Source: JBKHBQ01 sp046542305
GTDB lineage: Bacteria; Bacteroidota; Bacteroidia; Bacteroidales; 4484-276
DNA length: 55,521 bases
Assembly (NCBI GenBank): GCA_046542305.1
Contig: JBKHBQ010000001.1
Coordinates: 1-55,521, forward strand
Direction: 5' to 3'
The notes beneath the pieces were generated by a model. That model saw only the letters and a list, made by a program, of their open reading frames with translations. It made no database searches and was not told where the DNA came from. Position 1 is the stretch's first letter, and each line of letters opens with the position of its first letter. Shown piece after piece: positions 1 through 8,235 of this stretch. The translations under genes were made by a program, and so were the position numbers.

Positions 1-338
1 CAGGAGATCCGAACCGCACGGTTACTATTGATTCTCTGAATACAGACATTAATGATACGTGGGGTTCACCTGATGCCATCAACGATCCGGCTGCCGGACC
101 AATCTCGGCCATTTACCCGAATCCCTGTACTTCGCAGATCAACATTACTTTCTTTGAAAATCTGAACGATATCAATAAAGTTGAGATTTACAACATCATC
201 GGTGAAGTTGTTCAGACAATTGAAGGTTTCAGAAGCCAGCAAATTACCATTAACACCTCCGACCTTACCAACGGCGTTTATATTATTGCCGTTCATAATA
301 AGCAAGGTATCCAGACTTCAAAATTCGTAAAAGAATAA
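1..338 (+). CDS. C-terminal part of a T9SS-secreted protein (type A sorting domain)
   Basis: This is the 3' end of a longer gene; the reading frame is open from base 3 to the TAA at 336-338. The visible 111 residues end in a canonical type IX secretion sorting domain. It has the YPNP motif, then the pattern VEIYNIIGEVV, then LTNGVYIIAV and a terminal KFVKE. In this family the domain directs export across the outer membrane by the PorSS/T9SS machinery and is cleaved at the surface. The catalytic or binding part lies outside the window, so the substrate cannot be named. A strong intrinsic terminator follows directly. Confidence 0.9.
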   Translation, partial: GDPNRTVTIDSLNTDINDTWGSPDAINDPAAGPISAIYPNPCTSQINITFFENLNDINKVEIYNIIGEVVQTIEGFRSQQITINTSDLTNGVYIIAVHNKQGIQTSKFVKE

Positions 339-360
339 GCATTGATCAAATACTAAAAAA

Positions 361-391
361 GCCCGGTCAAATAAAATGACCGGGCTTTTTT
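361..391 (+). terminator. Intrinsic terminator after the T9SS protein
   Basis: A perfect 9-bp stem (361-369 with 377-385, arm GCCCGGTCA) has a 7-base loop and is followed by six T. It sits 22 bases after the stop codon. Confidence 0.9.
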
Positions 392-461
392 ATTGCTCCG
401 TAGCCTTGGAAATCAACTGAGTACCATCTGATATGTAGTTAATATGTTTTAGTCGTAGTGC

Positions 462-525
462 AACATTTGTGTTTTTAGTGCCTTAGTGGCAAAAAATGCC
501 ACAAAAGCACCAAGGCACAAATGTT
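462..525. repeat. Long imperfect palindrome (TGCCAC/GTGGCA element)
   Basis: Nested arms are visible: AACATTTGTG (462-471) with CACAAATGTT (516-525), GTGCCTT (478-484) with AAGGCAC (512-518), and GTGGCA (486-491) with TGCCAC (497-502). It lies just beyond the 3' end of the leftward dmsC-like gene and could serve as its terminator or be a dispersed palindromic element. No second copy was seen in the window. Confidence 0.7.
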
Positions 526-541
526 TCACGAACTCAGGTAA

Positions 542-1408
542 CTACACCCCAATTCTGAAATAGCTGTCGTAAAACAGGAATCTCCCCGCAACTTCTTCGA
601 AAACAACCAGTGCCAGTATGAAAGAAAGAAAACGCATCGTCGCCCCGGCATCCGCTATTCCCGAATGAACCCTGATGGCCAGATAGGCAGTAAAGATAAA
701 GGCAATAAAAAGGATGAACAACCTTACAAGATAAACCGTATGAAACATACCTTCAGCAAAATCGGGCTTTCCGATCCCGGTGTGTTCCATCCCGATAAGT
801 TGCCGTTGATGAAGGTATGCGGCCAATACCTGAAGAAGTAACATTCCTGCCAGTACAATCAACAGGTAGCCATGAAACCGGTTGAAACCTGCAGAAGTAA
901 ACAGAATCAAAACAAAGCCGCCGGTGAGCAGTGCAGCCATAAAAAAGCTCCACACTGTATACCATGTATCCCAGGCAGGAATGGTAGAAATCATGTAAAT
1001 CCGCGACATGAAATACAGCAGCAAAATACCTGCAATCGAGGTGTAAACAAGGATGACCGGCAGAAATATTCCACTGTCATTGCCAGACCAGCGAAGAAAA
1101 AACACCAGCAAAACACCCGTGCCAAAGAGAGCAATACCAAGAATTTCGCGGCTCAGCCAGGAAGAGGATAAATTATTCAGGGCAAATACCGAATGTTGTG
1201 GCGTATAGACATGTGTAAAGGAAATTACCGTTGCCATTGCAATAGCGACCAGTGCAACCAGAAACGGTGACTTCAAAGAGAAACCGGCAGGCAGGTCGTA
1301 GAATGCCTGTTGCTGCAAAAGGTACATTAAGGTCAAAAACAGCATCAACCCAACGCTAACCTGTGCCAGCAGGGTGAAAAAAATCAGCGACCAGTCGTTG
1401 TTGTGCAT
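542..1408 (-). CDS. dmsC: DmsC-like membrane anchor subunit
   Basis: A 288-aa protein made almost entirely of about eight hydrophobic segments. It starts with a short N-terminus followed by a long first helix, as in the DmsC family of anaerobic DMSO reductase anchors. The family oxidises menaquinol in the membrane and passes electrons to the iron-sulfur subunit. It is the last gene of a leftward dmsA-dmsB-dmsC order, which supports the call more strongly than sequence alone. The gap to dmsB (121 bp) holds low-complexity repeats. The substrate (DMSO, TMAO or another oxo-compound) cannot be read from the anchor. Confidence 0.85.
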   Translation of the reverse strand: MHNNDWSLIFFTLLAQVSVGLMLFLTLMYLLQQQAFYDLPAGFSLKSPFLVALVAIAMATVISFTHVYTPQHSVFALNNLSSSWLSREILGIALFGTGVLLVFFLRWSGNDSGIFLPVILVYTSIAGILLLYFMSRIYMISTIPAWDTWYTVWSFFMAALLTGGFVLILFTSAGFNRFHGYLLIVLAGMLLLQVLAAYLHQRQLIGMEHTGIGKPDFAEGMFHTVYLVRLFILFIAFIFTAYLAIRVHSGIADAGATMRFLSFILALVVFEEVAGRFLFYDSYFRIGV

Positions 1409-1420
1409 TATTTATTTTCA

Positions 1421-1535
1421 GTGTTTGGTGTTTGGTTGGTGTTTGGTGTTCGGTGTTTGATAGTGCTTGCCGTACCTACTGCCGACTGACGACTGCCGAC
1501 TGCCGACTACCTCACCCCTCTCACCCCTCTCAACC
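1421..1535. repeat. Low-complexity tandem repeats between dmsB and dmsC
   Basis: Three short tandem blocks follow each other on the plus strand. The first is a GTTTGGT-like array (about 1421-1460). The second repeats CGACTGC-type units (about 1479-1510). The third is CTCACCCCT repeated (about 1510-1535), which runs into the 3' end of the dmsB-like gene. No coding potential is convincing here. Confidence 0.75.
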
Positions 1536-2162
1536 TTCCTCCGGCCTTACCTCTTCCAGATTGACAATTTCAGGTTTAATCAAATCAACTTTTGTAGCGC
1601 TGCGGTGCGGATGTAGCAGGATTGAGGGATCCGTATGGTGCCGGTTTGGCAGTGGATATATGTCGTCTTTGTCGCCGTATTTTTCCACCAGATCATCATA
1701 ATTACCAAAATCCATGGCCCGCATGGGGCAGGAATCCACACAGGAAGGATTGCGACCTTTTTCAACATAATCCACGCAGAGATTGCATTTGGTCATCACT
1801 CCCTTTTCGGTGTTGAACTGAGGTGATCCATACGGGCATACCCATTCGCAGTAGCGGCAGCCCATGCATTTAGTTTCGTCGATCAGCACGATACCATCGG
1901 ATCGTTTTACGATGGCTTTTGCCGGACAGGATTTCAGGCACACCGGCTCCTTGCAATGGTTACATGCCAGCGACACATTGTAAGCATACAGGTTATGTGC
2001 CCAGGCCGCACCCTTCCGCTGCCAGTCGCCGCCGGTCACCTCGTAAACACGCCGCCACAGCACGCCCAGGGGCAGGTCGTTCTTATCCTTACAGGCAATC
2101 TGACAGGTTTTGCACCCCGAGCAGGCATCCGCATCAAAATAAAAAGCCAATTGTTGAGACAT
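1530..2162 (-). CDS. dmsB: DmsB-like 4Fe-4S ferredoxin subunit
   Basis: A 210-aa polyferredoxin of the DmsB/NrfC family. The cysteine groups for four [4Fe-4S] clusters are visible: CSGCKTCQIAC (Cys14, 17, 20, 24), CNHCKEPVCLKSCP, CMGCRYCEWVCP, and CNLC with a later CVDSCP. It relays electrons from the membrane anchor to the molybdenum subunit. It lies downstream of the catalytic subunit on the same strand, 200 bp away, and upstream of the anchor gene. That gap is longer than usual for this operon. Length is normal for the family. Confidence 0.92.
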   Translation of the reverse strand: MSQQLAFYFDADACSGCKTCQIACKDKNDLPLGVLWRRVYEVTGGDWQRKGAAWAHNLYAYNVSLACNHCKEPVCLKSCPAKAIVKRSDGIVLIDETKCMGCRYCEWVCPYGSPQFNTEKGVMTKCNLCVDYVEKGRNPSCVDSCPMRAMDFGNYDDLVEKYGDKDDIYPLPNRHHTDPSILLHPHRSATKVDLIKPEIVNLEEVRPEEG

Positions 2163-2362
2163 AGCGTTGTTGATCGTTATCCGTTAATTGTTGCATTTCA
2201 TTATCCCGAGAACCTTAAGTTTTGTGTTTCACCCGCCTCATCGCTGACATAGATCCGTTATGTACGAGGTCAAACTCACCTCTCAACTCTAGTCCTTGTT
2301 CGTGAACGAGACTGTGTGCGTGGCTATTTGTGAAGACAACCATCACAACCATTCCTCTCTAT

Positions 2363-4732
2363 TCACGCCCTCTCCACCTGAGCCATGATCGTATGCTGGG
2401 CATTGCCGAAAGCGAGCGGTGTCCAGCGCTCGGAGGTGAGGGTATTCACCGATCCGCCGGTGTCCACGCCGTTTTTATCGGGCTTCCACCAGGCTCCCTG
2501 CGGAATGGCCACCACGCCCGGCATAATCCGTTTGGTAAGCCGGCATGGAAGCAAAAGCGTTCCCCGGTCATTGTAAACCTTCACCGTATCGCCGTCCTTC
2601 ACTCCTCTCTCAGCCGCATCAAGGGGATTAATAAATACCCTTTGCGGGAAGGCCTCGCTGAGCCAGTCGTTGTTGTCGTGCGTGGAATGTACCCGCGGCA
2701 TGTAATGCGGCCCGATCACCTGCAGCGGAAACTGCTTTGCCATCGCATCGAAAGGGCTCTCCCATTCACGGATGTATTTGGGTACGGCGGGGATCTCATC
2801 AGGAATGTTCATTTGGAACAGCCGCGCCGAAAATATCTCGATCTTTCCGGATGGCGTGGGCAGCGGGTTTTTCACCGGATCTCTTCTGAAATCCTCAAAA
2901 GCGATCTTCGGTTTTTTCACATCCACGGCATACACGCCGGCATTGGATTTTTCGAACTCATCGAGTGCAGGAATTTCCGGGAACCGGGTTTTGCGGTATT
3001 TTTCAATAAATTCGCCAATCCACCCTTTTTCGTCCTTCCCTTCCGTAAACTCTTCCTTCAGCCCCAGTTTTTCAGCTATATCCGCACAGATCTGGTAATC
3101 GCTTTTGGTTTCCCACGGCGGATCCACGATCTTCGGCATCAGCAACACCTCATCGCCGTATTTCCATCCGTCTTCCAGACCCCAGGTTTCAAACTGCGTA
3201 CATGCCGGCAGCAGAAGGTCGGCAAACATGCCGGTGGGTGTAAGGAAATTATCCTGCACGGCAAAAAACTCCACCAGCGACTCGTCCTGCATGATCCTGG
3301 CCGTGCGGTTGATATTGGCGTGCTGGTTGATGATGGCATTGGAAGCCACTGCCCAGATCAGCTTAATCGGGTTGTCGAGGTTTTCTGCGCCGGTAACTCC
3401 CTCTGCGGCAGTCATATCTTTACCTTTCACCACGGCTTCCGTCCACAGGAAACACGGGATCTTCGTTTTCACCGGATTTTTCAAGGTGGGGAAAATTGTC
3501 CAGAACGGGCCGCCATCGTCAGCCTGCAGGGCGATGCCGCTGGCCCAGCCGCCCGGAACGCCCACATTGCCGGTGATGGCAGCAAGTACACAGCCTCCCC
3601 GAACGGGCTGCTCGCCATAGGCTCGTCTTTGCATGCCATAGCCCTGGTAGAGCATGGCCGGTTTAGTGGTGGCAAATTCCCTGGCAATGCGAACGATGGT
3701 TTCCCGCGGAATGCCTGTGACCTCTTCCGCCCATTCCGGCGTTTTGGCCTGTCCGTCGCGGGTGCCCAAAATATAATCTTTGTAGGATTCCTCATGCTCC
3801 AGGCCTTCAGGCATCTGGCTGCTGTCGAAGCCGAGACAGTATTTGTTCACAAAATCCCTGTCGTAAATTCCTTCATCGATCATCACGCAGGCCATGGCGC
3901 TCATCAGGGCCACGTCGGTGCCGGGGCGTATGGGAATCCATTCATCGGCCAGCGACACGGCGCTCAGGGTCATCCGCGGGTCGATACAGACCACGCGGGC
4001 GCCGTTCTCGCGGGCTTTTTTAATAAAATATTCCGAATTGGTGCCGTCGCGCATTTCCGAAGGGTTCCACCCCCACATCAGGATGTATTTGCAGTTCACC
4101 CAGTCCTGACGCTGATTTCCGGTAACGTTGGTGCCGAATACGTAAGGCGTGGCTTTGCTGATGCATGCCCAGGAGTAAGAGTTATAATAACCCAGTGAAC
4201 CTCCCAACAGGTTCATCAGCCTTTCGGCAGGCCAGCGCCCGTTGGTCTGGTTGTAGCTGCCGGTTCCATATGGTACGTACAAGGCTGAATTGCCGTACTT
4301 TTCCCTGATCCTGGTAAGGTTTTCGGCCATCATATCCGTGGCTTCATCCCAGGAAATGCGTTCGAACTTTCCTTCACCCCGTGTGCCGGTTCGTTTCATG
4401 GGATAGCGCAGCCGGTCCGCATGATATTGGCGGTGGCGGTATCCACGGCCCCGCAGGCAAGCCCGGAGTTGCGGGTTTTCGATGCCATCGCCGGGGCGGT
4501 CGTCAGTCTCGATGCGCGTGATTACCCCTTGCTTCACGTAAACCTTCAACAGGCAGCGTCCGCCGCAGTTGTGTGCCGGACAACCCACGCGTACCATCTT
4601 CTCGTAGGAAAAATGCTCAACGGCCACCTCACGCACCCGTGGGTTGGCCATCAGTCCGCTCAGCAGCGAACTGCCAAAAACAGCACCTCCCGAAAACAAT
4701 GCCCCCGATCTGATAAATTCTCTTCGTTTCAT
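2363..4732 (-). CDS. dmsA: DmsA-like molybdopterin oxidoreductase, Tat-exported
   Basis: A 789-aa catalytic subunit of the DMSO-reductase superfamily. The N-terminus MKRREFIRSG followed by a hydrophobic stretch is a twin-arginine signal, so the enzyme should face the periplasm. A [4Fe-4S] site follows with Cys51, Cys56, Cys60 and Cys92. A YSWACI segment around Ser187 sits where DmsA-type enzymes carry the serine ligand of molybdenum, which argues for the DMSO/TMAO-like group rather than nitrate reductase. The C-terminal molybdopterin dinucleotide-binding domain ends normally. It is the first gene of the operon. No Tat-specific chaperone gene (DmsD/TorD type) is nearby. The exact substrate is an inference. 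Confidence 0.9.
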   Translation of the reverse strand: MKRREFIRSGALFSGGAVFGSSLLSGLMANPRVREVAVEHFSYEKMVRVGCPAHNCGGRCLLKVYVKQGVITRIETDDRPGDGIENPQLRACLRGRGYRHRQYHADRLRYPMKRTGTRGEGKFERISWDEATDMMAENLTRIREKYGNSALYVPYGTGSYNQTNGRWPAERLMNLLGGSLGYYNSYSWACISKATPYVFGTNVTGNQRQDWVNCKYILMWGWNPSEMRDGTNSEYFIKKARENGARVVCIDPRMTLSAVSLADEWIPIRPGTDVALMSAMACVMIDEGIYDRDFVNKYCLGFDSSQMPEGLEHEESYKDYILGTRDGQAKTPEWAEEVTGIPRETIVRIAREFATTKPAMLYQGYGMQRRAYGEQPVRGGCVLAAITGNVGVPGGWASGIALQADDGGPFWTIFPTLKNPVKTKIPCFLWTEAVVKGKDMTAAEGVTGAENLDNPIKLIWAVASNAIINQHANINRTARIMQDESLVEFFAVQDNFLTPTGMFADLLLPACTQFETWGLEDGWKYGDEVLLMPKIVDPPWETKSDYQICADIAEKLGLKEEFTEGKDEKGWIGEFIEKYRKTRFPEIPALDEFEKSNAGVYAVDVKKPKIAFEDFRRDPVKNPLPTPSGKIEIFSARLFQMNIPDEIPAVPKYIREWESPFDAMAKQFPLQVIGPHYMPRVHSTHDNNDWLSEAFPQRVFINPLDAAERGVKDGDTVKVYNDRGTLLLPCRLTKRIMPGVVAIPQGAWWKPDKNGVDTGGSVNTLTSERWTPLAFGNAQHTIMAQVERA

Positions 4733-5101
4733 AGATAGTTATCAAAACGGATAAAAATAGATAAAAATGATGCAGCCGGATTGGTTTAACGGGAATTTAG
4801 GGCTGGTCTGAATAAGGAGAGGGACAAGGAATGCATTTGCAGTGCAAGGACAATTCGGTAGCGCATGTCCTGACTTGGAGCAACAAAGCCATCTGACAGC
4901 AAATCAAGAATGCTTTACCTGCTGTCAGATGGAACGACACACAAGGAATTTCCAGCCAGCCTGTACATCCGGGCATAAGTATTTATCCGGAAAATTCTAA
5001 ACTACTAATGCTGTGTTGAATACATATTAATCGGTAAATACCCGCTCTCTGACCGCCTTCATTGCGTTACGGCGAGGCAAGCTGCCAAAATCCGACTCTT
5101 C
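4733..5101. other. Intergenic region between the TPR gene and dmsA
   Basis: About 370 bp without a believable gene. It must hold the control region for the leftward dmsABC operon. Only the inverted repeats at 4847-4871 and 4889-4932 stand out. No good TAnnTTTG box was found close to the dmsA start. Confidence 0.6.
4889..4932. repeat. Perfect 13-bp inverted repeat upstream of dmsA
   Basis: The arms CCATCTGACAGCA (4889-4901) and TGCTGTCAGATGG (4920-4932) are perfect and separated by 18 bases. They lie about 157 bp before the dmsA-like start. A second, shorter repeat AGGACA/TGTCCT (4847-4852, 4866-4871) is beside it. There is no T-run, so a regulatory site is at least as likely as a terminator. 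Confidence 0.75.
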
Positions 5102-7015
5102 CTATCTCGCGTCCTGCAAAAGCTTCATTTTTTCGTTGAAACGGTCGGTGGCCCATGGGTCGATGGTAACGGCCTGATGATATGCAGCTTCGGCGTCTTT
5201 GTATTTTTTCATGGCCAGATAAGCGTCCCCAAGCAAGAAATACTGTTCAAGATCATACGGGTTAATGCCCTGGCATCCCTCGTTGATTTCGTTAACAGCG
5301 GCAGCAAACTCATCGCTCATATACAGTGCACGCGCCTTCCAGAACCTGAACAGCCAGATATCGTTGATCGCCAGCGCCTCTTCCACATTTTTCAAAAGGC
5401 CTTCAAAATCTCCTTTCTCAAAAAGGATATCGAACTTGAATAAACGCGGGGCCACATAACCGGGATAGAGCAGCAAGGCCCGGTCGAACTTTACTTCGGC
5501 TGCAAAGGGTTCGCCTTTGTTATAAAGAATCTCGCCTGCATAATACCAGGGTGGGGCTACATTGCCGGCCAGCCGGGTAAGAATATTCAGTTTCTGTTCA
5601 CCTTCATCCCATTTTTGTTGCCTTACAAGCATGATACCCCGGTTAATATCGGTAACGGTTTGCGGCGCAAGTGCTTCCGCAGTAATATTGCTGCTCAGAA
5701 TCCACATTTCCATGTTCTTCACCAGATCAAGGTCGGTACATTTCTCCATGGCATTCGACAGTGACGACCTGAAAAGGGTGTAATCCTCACCCAGTGCATT
5801 AAAGGCCTTAAAAATCTGATAATACGGCTGCCTTTCTATTTCCACCTGGCGACGCAGGTTTTTCATGATCGAATCGTTAAGCAGATAGCCGTGGTTTCTG
5901 ATGTCTTCATTGATCAGATTAACCAATACCGCGAATTCCTCCTGCCCCCGTATTTCATGAAGTTCTTTTTTCTTCCCGGGAAGATTTTCCAGCATTGCAA
6001 GGGATAGGGTATCCGGACCGTTCAGGATGCGCAACGTATCAAGATGAGTGGCCATTCTTGCCAGTAAATCGACAAAAAAACTGAATTTGTAATCATCATA
6101 CGATCTCTTTTCAAAAAAGCTGAGCCTGTAGTTCTTATAAAGATCGAAAAGATTTTCGCGTTCCTTTTCTGCAGCTACCATATTTTGACGGTAATCCTTC
6201 ATGAGTTGTTCGCTCTTTGGAAAATCCATCGTCAGATATGGGGTAAACAAATCATAGCTTTCCTTTATCAGATTGATCACCGAATCGATCTTCGCCAGAT
6301 TTTCCTTTCCAGGTTTCCTGACCATTTCCATGCTGCAATTCTCAAACATTACCCTAAGGCTGTCGCCCCGCTGCCTGATGGCCGTTTCCATCAGCGTTTC
6401 GCTCAGATGCTGATAAAAACTGTAATATTTAATCTCGCTGTGGCGCCCCGCATCTTCAATTACCGGCATCAGCGTATTAAAAGCTTTAACATAGTCGCGG
6501 TCGTCACTGTAAGCCATGCCTTCCCTGTAAATCTGATCGTACTTACTGAAATACGGATAATAATCATCTTTGATTATGATGCGATCGGCGGTATCGATCG
6601 GACTTTTGAATACAAAAGGCTTATAAAGCTTTACCTCCCGCTTGGGGTATATGTAAAGCACTTTCACGATTTTGCCATCGCTGTTCAGGATCTGCTGCAA
6701 TCCTCTGCTCCGGACAACCGGCTTTCCATCCTGCCACAACTCTATGTGCATCAGGTCGTCGGTCAGATCATTATCTTTGAAATAACCGCGCTCGCTTTGC
6801 TGATTCGGGATCAGTGTGAAATATACATCTTCATAGCGAAGAAATTCTTCGGGTGAAATCTGAGCTTCCCCGTTTTCGCCTGAAAAACAGATGGTAGCTG
6901 AATAGATATTCTTCCATTTTTCTTTGTATGCAATATCAACCGACTGGGAAAAGACGGCTGAAGACATAACGATCAGCCCGAAAAGGATCACGATGAGGTA
7001 ATTGAAATTTTTCAT
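5102..7015 (-). CDS. Secreted TPR-containing protein of unknown function
   Basis: A 637-aa protein when started at the ATG at 7013-7015. That start gives a clean signal peptide (MKNFNYLIVILFGLIV... ending near FSQS); an upstream in-frame ATG at 7054 would place 13 residues before it. The body is mostly alpha-helical with no enzyme motif. The last 150 residues form three to four tetratricopeptide repeats with the typical GDAYLAMKKYKDAEAAYHQA pattern. A periplasmic or surface scaffold role is an inference. It is a single leftward gene, separated from dmsA by about 370 bp. Confidence 0.75.
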   Translation of the reverse strand: MKNFNYLIVILFGLIVMSSAVFSQSVDIAYKEKWKNIYSATICFSGENGEAQISPEEFLRYEDVYFTLIPNQQSERGYFKDNDLTDDLMHIELWQDGKPVVRSRGLQQILNSDGKIVKVLYIYPKREVKLYKPFVFKSPIDTADRIIIKDDYYPYFSKYDQIYREGMAYSDDRDYVKAFNTLMPVIEDAGRHSEIKYYSFYQHLSETLMETAIRQRGDSLRVMFENCSMEMVRKPGKENLAKIDSVINLIKESYDLFTPYLTMDFPKSEQLMKDYRQNMVAAEKERENLFDLYKNYRLSFFEKRSYDDYKFSFFVDLLARMATHLDTLRILNGPDTLSLAMLENLPGKKKELHEIRGQEEFAVLVNLINEDIRNHGYLLNDSIMKNLRRQVEIERQPYYQIFKAFNALGEDYTLFRSSLSNAMEKCTDLDLVKNMEMWILSSNITAEALAPQTVTDINRGIMLVRQQKWDEGEQKLNILTRLAGNVAPPWYYAGEILYNKGEPFAAEVKFDRALLLYPGYVAPRLFKFDILFEKGDFEGLLKNVEEALAINDIWLFRFWKARALYMSDEFAAAVNEINEGCQGINPYDLEQYFLLGDAYLAMKKYKDAEAAYHQAVTIDPWATDRFNEKMKLLQDAR

Positions 7016-7094
7016 ATACGCTACATTCATTTTTTTGCTGGTTACACCCTGCAAGGATAAATATTTTATACTTAAGAATCAAGCAAAATTTATC

Positions 7095-7102
7095 CAAAAA
7101 TA
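7095..7102 (-). promoter_or_regulatory. Candidate -7 box for the TPR gene
   Basis: TATTTTTG on the minus strand fits the Bacteroidetes -7 consensus TAnnTTTG and would give a leader of about 75 nt. No clear -33 element was found. Confidence 0.4.
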
Positions 7103-7265
7103 TAATTTGGTTTAAGCACCGGATCGTCGTAATTTACCGCTGATTTCTTTTTATTTTTGCAAAAAAAGCCAGTAGCGTCTGTGGATAAATTGAAAACGCT
7201 TGCTGTTAAGCATAAATTCCTCGCTACGCCTGGAATGACCGTTAGTTAAATTATTGGGGAGGATT

Positions 7266-7290
7266 AGGGCGGCGGCTGCGCCGCCGCCCT
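7266..7290. repeat. Perfect 11-bp GC-rich hairpin
   Basis: AGGGCGGCGGC (7266-7276), loop TGC, GCCGCCGCCCT (7280-7290). The stem is exact and unusually GC-rich compared with the AT-rich flanks. No T-run follows, so it is not a classical terminator. Confidence 0.8.
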
Positions 7291-7392
7291 ACCCCCACTT
7301 CTACTAAACCCGGTAAACCCGTGTCGTTCTTAGCTTAGTGAGGAATCTCCCAAACCTTATCCTTACACTACTGAAAAAAATATTATTCATCT

Positions 7393-8232
7393 ATGGCCTT
7401 CAAAAAAATTGAAACAGCAACTGAATTGGAACGAATCGCCCTGGCCATCCGCAGGGATGTAATCCGCAGCCTGGCGGCTTCTGGATCGGGACACCTTGGC
7501 GGCAGCCTGGGACTTGCGGATGTGTTTACGGTTTTGTACTTCAACAGAATGCGGCACGATCCCGAACGGCCGGATTGGCCGGAACGCGACCGGCTCGTGC
7601 TGTCGGTCGGGCACGTGGCGCCGGTGTATTATGCCGCACTGGCTCATGCAGGCTATTTTCCGGTTGATGAATTGCTGACTCTGCGCAAACTGGGCTCGCG
7701 CCTGCAGGGACATCCCGGCCGCGATCACCTGCTGCCGGGCATCGAATTGTCGGCGGGCTCGCTCGGACAGGGGCTGCCGGTGGCCGTGGGCATGGCACTG
7801 GCCAATAAATTGGATGGAAATGCCAGAAAAACATTTTGCATCAACGGCGACGGCGAATTGCAGGAGGGTTCCATCTGGGAAGCCGCCATGAGCGCCGCAC
7901 ATCACAAACTCGACAACCTCATCACTACCGTTGACCGCAACCATGTGCAAATCGACGGAGAAGTGCAGGATGTGATGGATATAGAACCGCTGGCGGAAAA
8001 ATGGAAATCCTTCGGCTGGGAGGTGTTTGAATGCGATGGCAATGATATAAGTGATCTTCTGCGTACCTACCGGCTTGCCGAAGGCGTTTTGGGAAAACCT
8101 TCCGTGGTGATCGCCCATACGGCCATGGGCAGGGGCGTAAAGGAAATCGAAGGCGACTACCGCTGGCATGGCAAAGCCCCGTCGGCGGAACAGGCCGAAG
8201 CGTTTCTCGTTCAACTCGAACAAAAAAAATAA
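7393..8232 (+). CDS. Transketolase, N-terminal (TPP-binding) subunit, copy 1
   Basis: A 279-aa protein covering only the N-terminal half of transketolase. The substrate and phosphate loop reads SGHLGGSLG (residues 32-40), where most relatives have SGHPGG. The thiamine diphosphate motif starts at GDG (152-154) with the paired Asn about 30 residues later. The partner half follows 3 bp downstream, so the active enzyme should be a two-subunit transketolase of the non-oxidative pentose phosphate pathway. A related two-chain family (apulose-4-phosphate transketolase) is an alternative, but no apiose genes are nearby. A second pair lies at 40.4-43.6 kb. Confidence 0.88.
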   Translation: MAFKKIETATELERIALAIRRDVIRSLAASGSGHLGGSLGLADVFTVLYFNRMRHDPERPDWPERDRLVLSVGHVAPVYYAALAHAGYFPVDELLTLRKLGSRLQGHPGRDHLLPGIELSAGSLGQGLPVAVGMALANKLDGNARKTFCINGDGELQEGSIWEAAMSAAHHKLDNLITTVDRNHVQIDGEVQDVMDIEPLAEKWKSFGWEVFECDGNDISDLLRTYRLAEGVLGKPSVVIAHTAMGRGVKEIEGDYRWHGKAPSAEQAEAFLVQLEQKK

Positions 8233-8235
8233 AAG

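Larger units (their letters stand above)
7016..7392. other. Divergent intergenic region with palindromes
   Basis: About 375 bp between the leftward TPR gene and the rightward transketolase. It contains candidate -7 boxes on both strands (7095-7102 minus, 7152-7159 plus), a near-palindromic ATTCCTCGCTACGCCTGGAA-type segment around 7210-7236, and a perfect GC-rich hairpin at 7266-7290. No gene is visible. Confidence 0.6.

Noticed and set aside
1421..1535. CRISPR-like array
   Set aside because: The units are 7-9 bases and contiguous, with no spacers.
2330..4198. A 622-aa ORF opposite the dmsA-like gene
   Set aside because: It lies wholly antisense to a gene with clear cofactor motifs; its translation is rich in His, Arg and Gly and shows no family motif.
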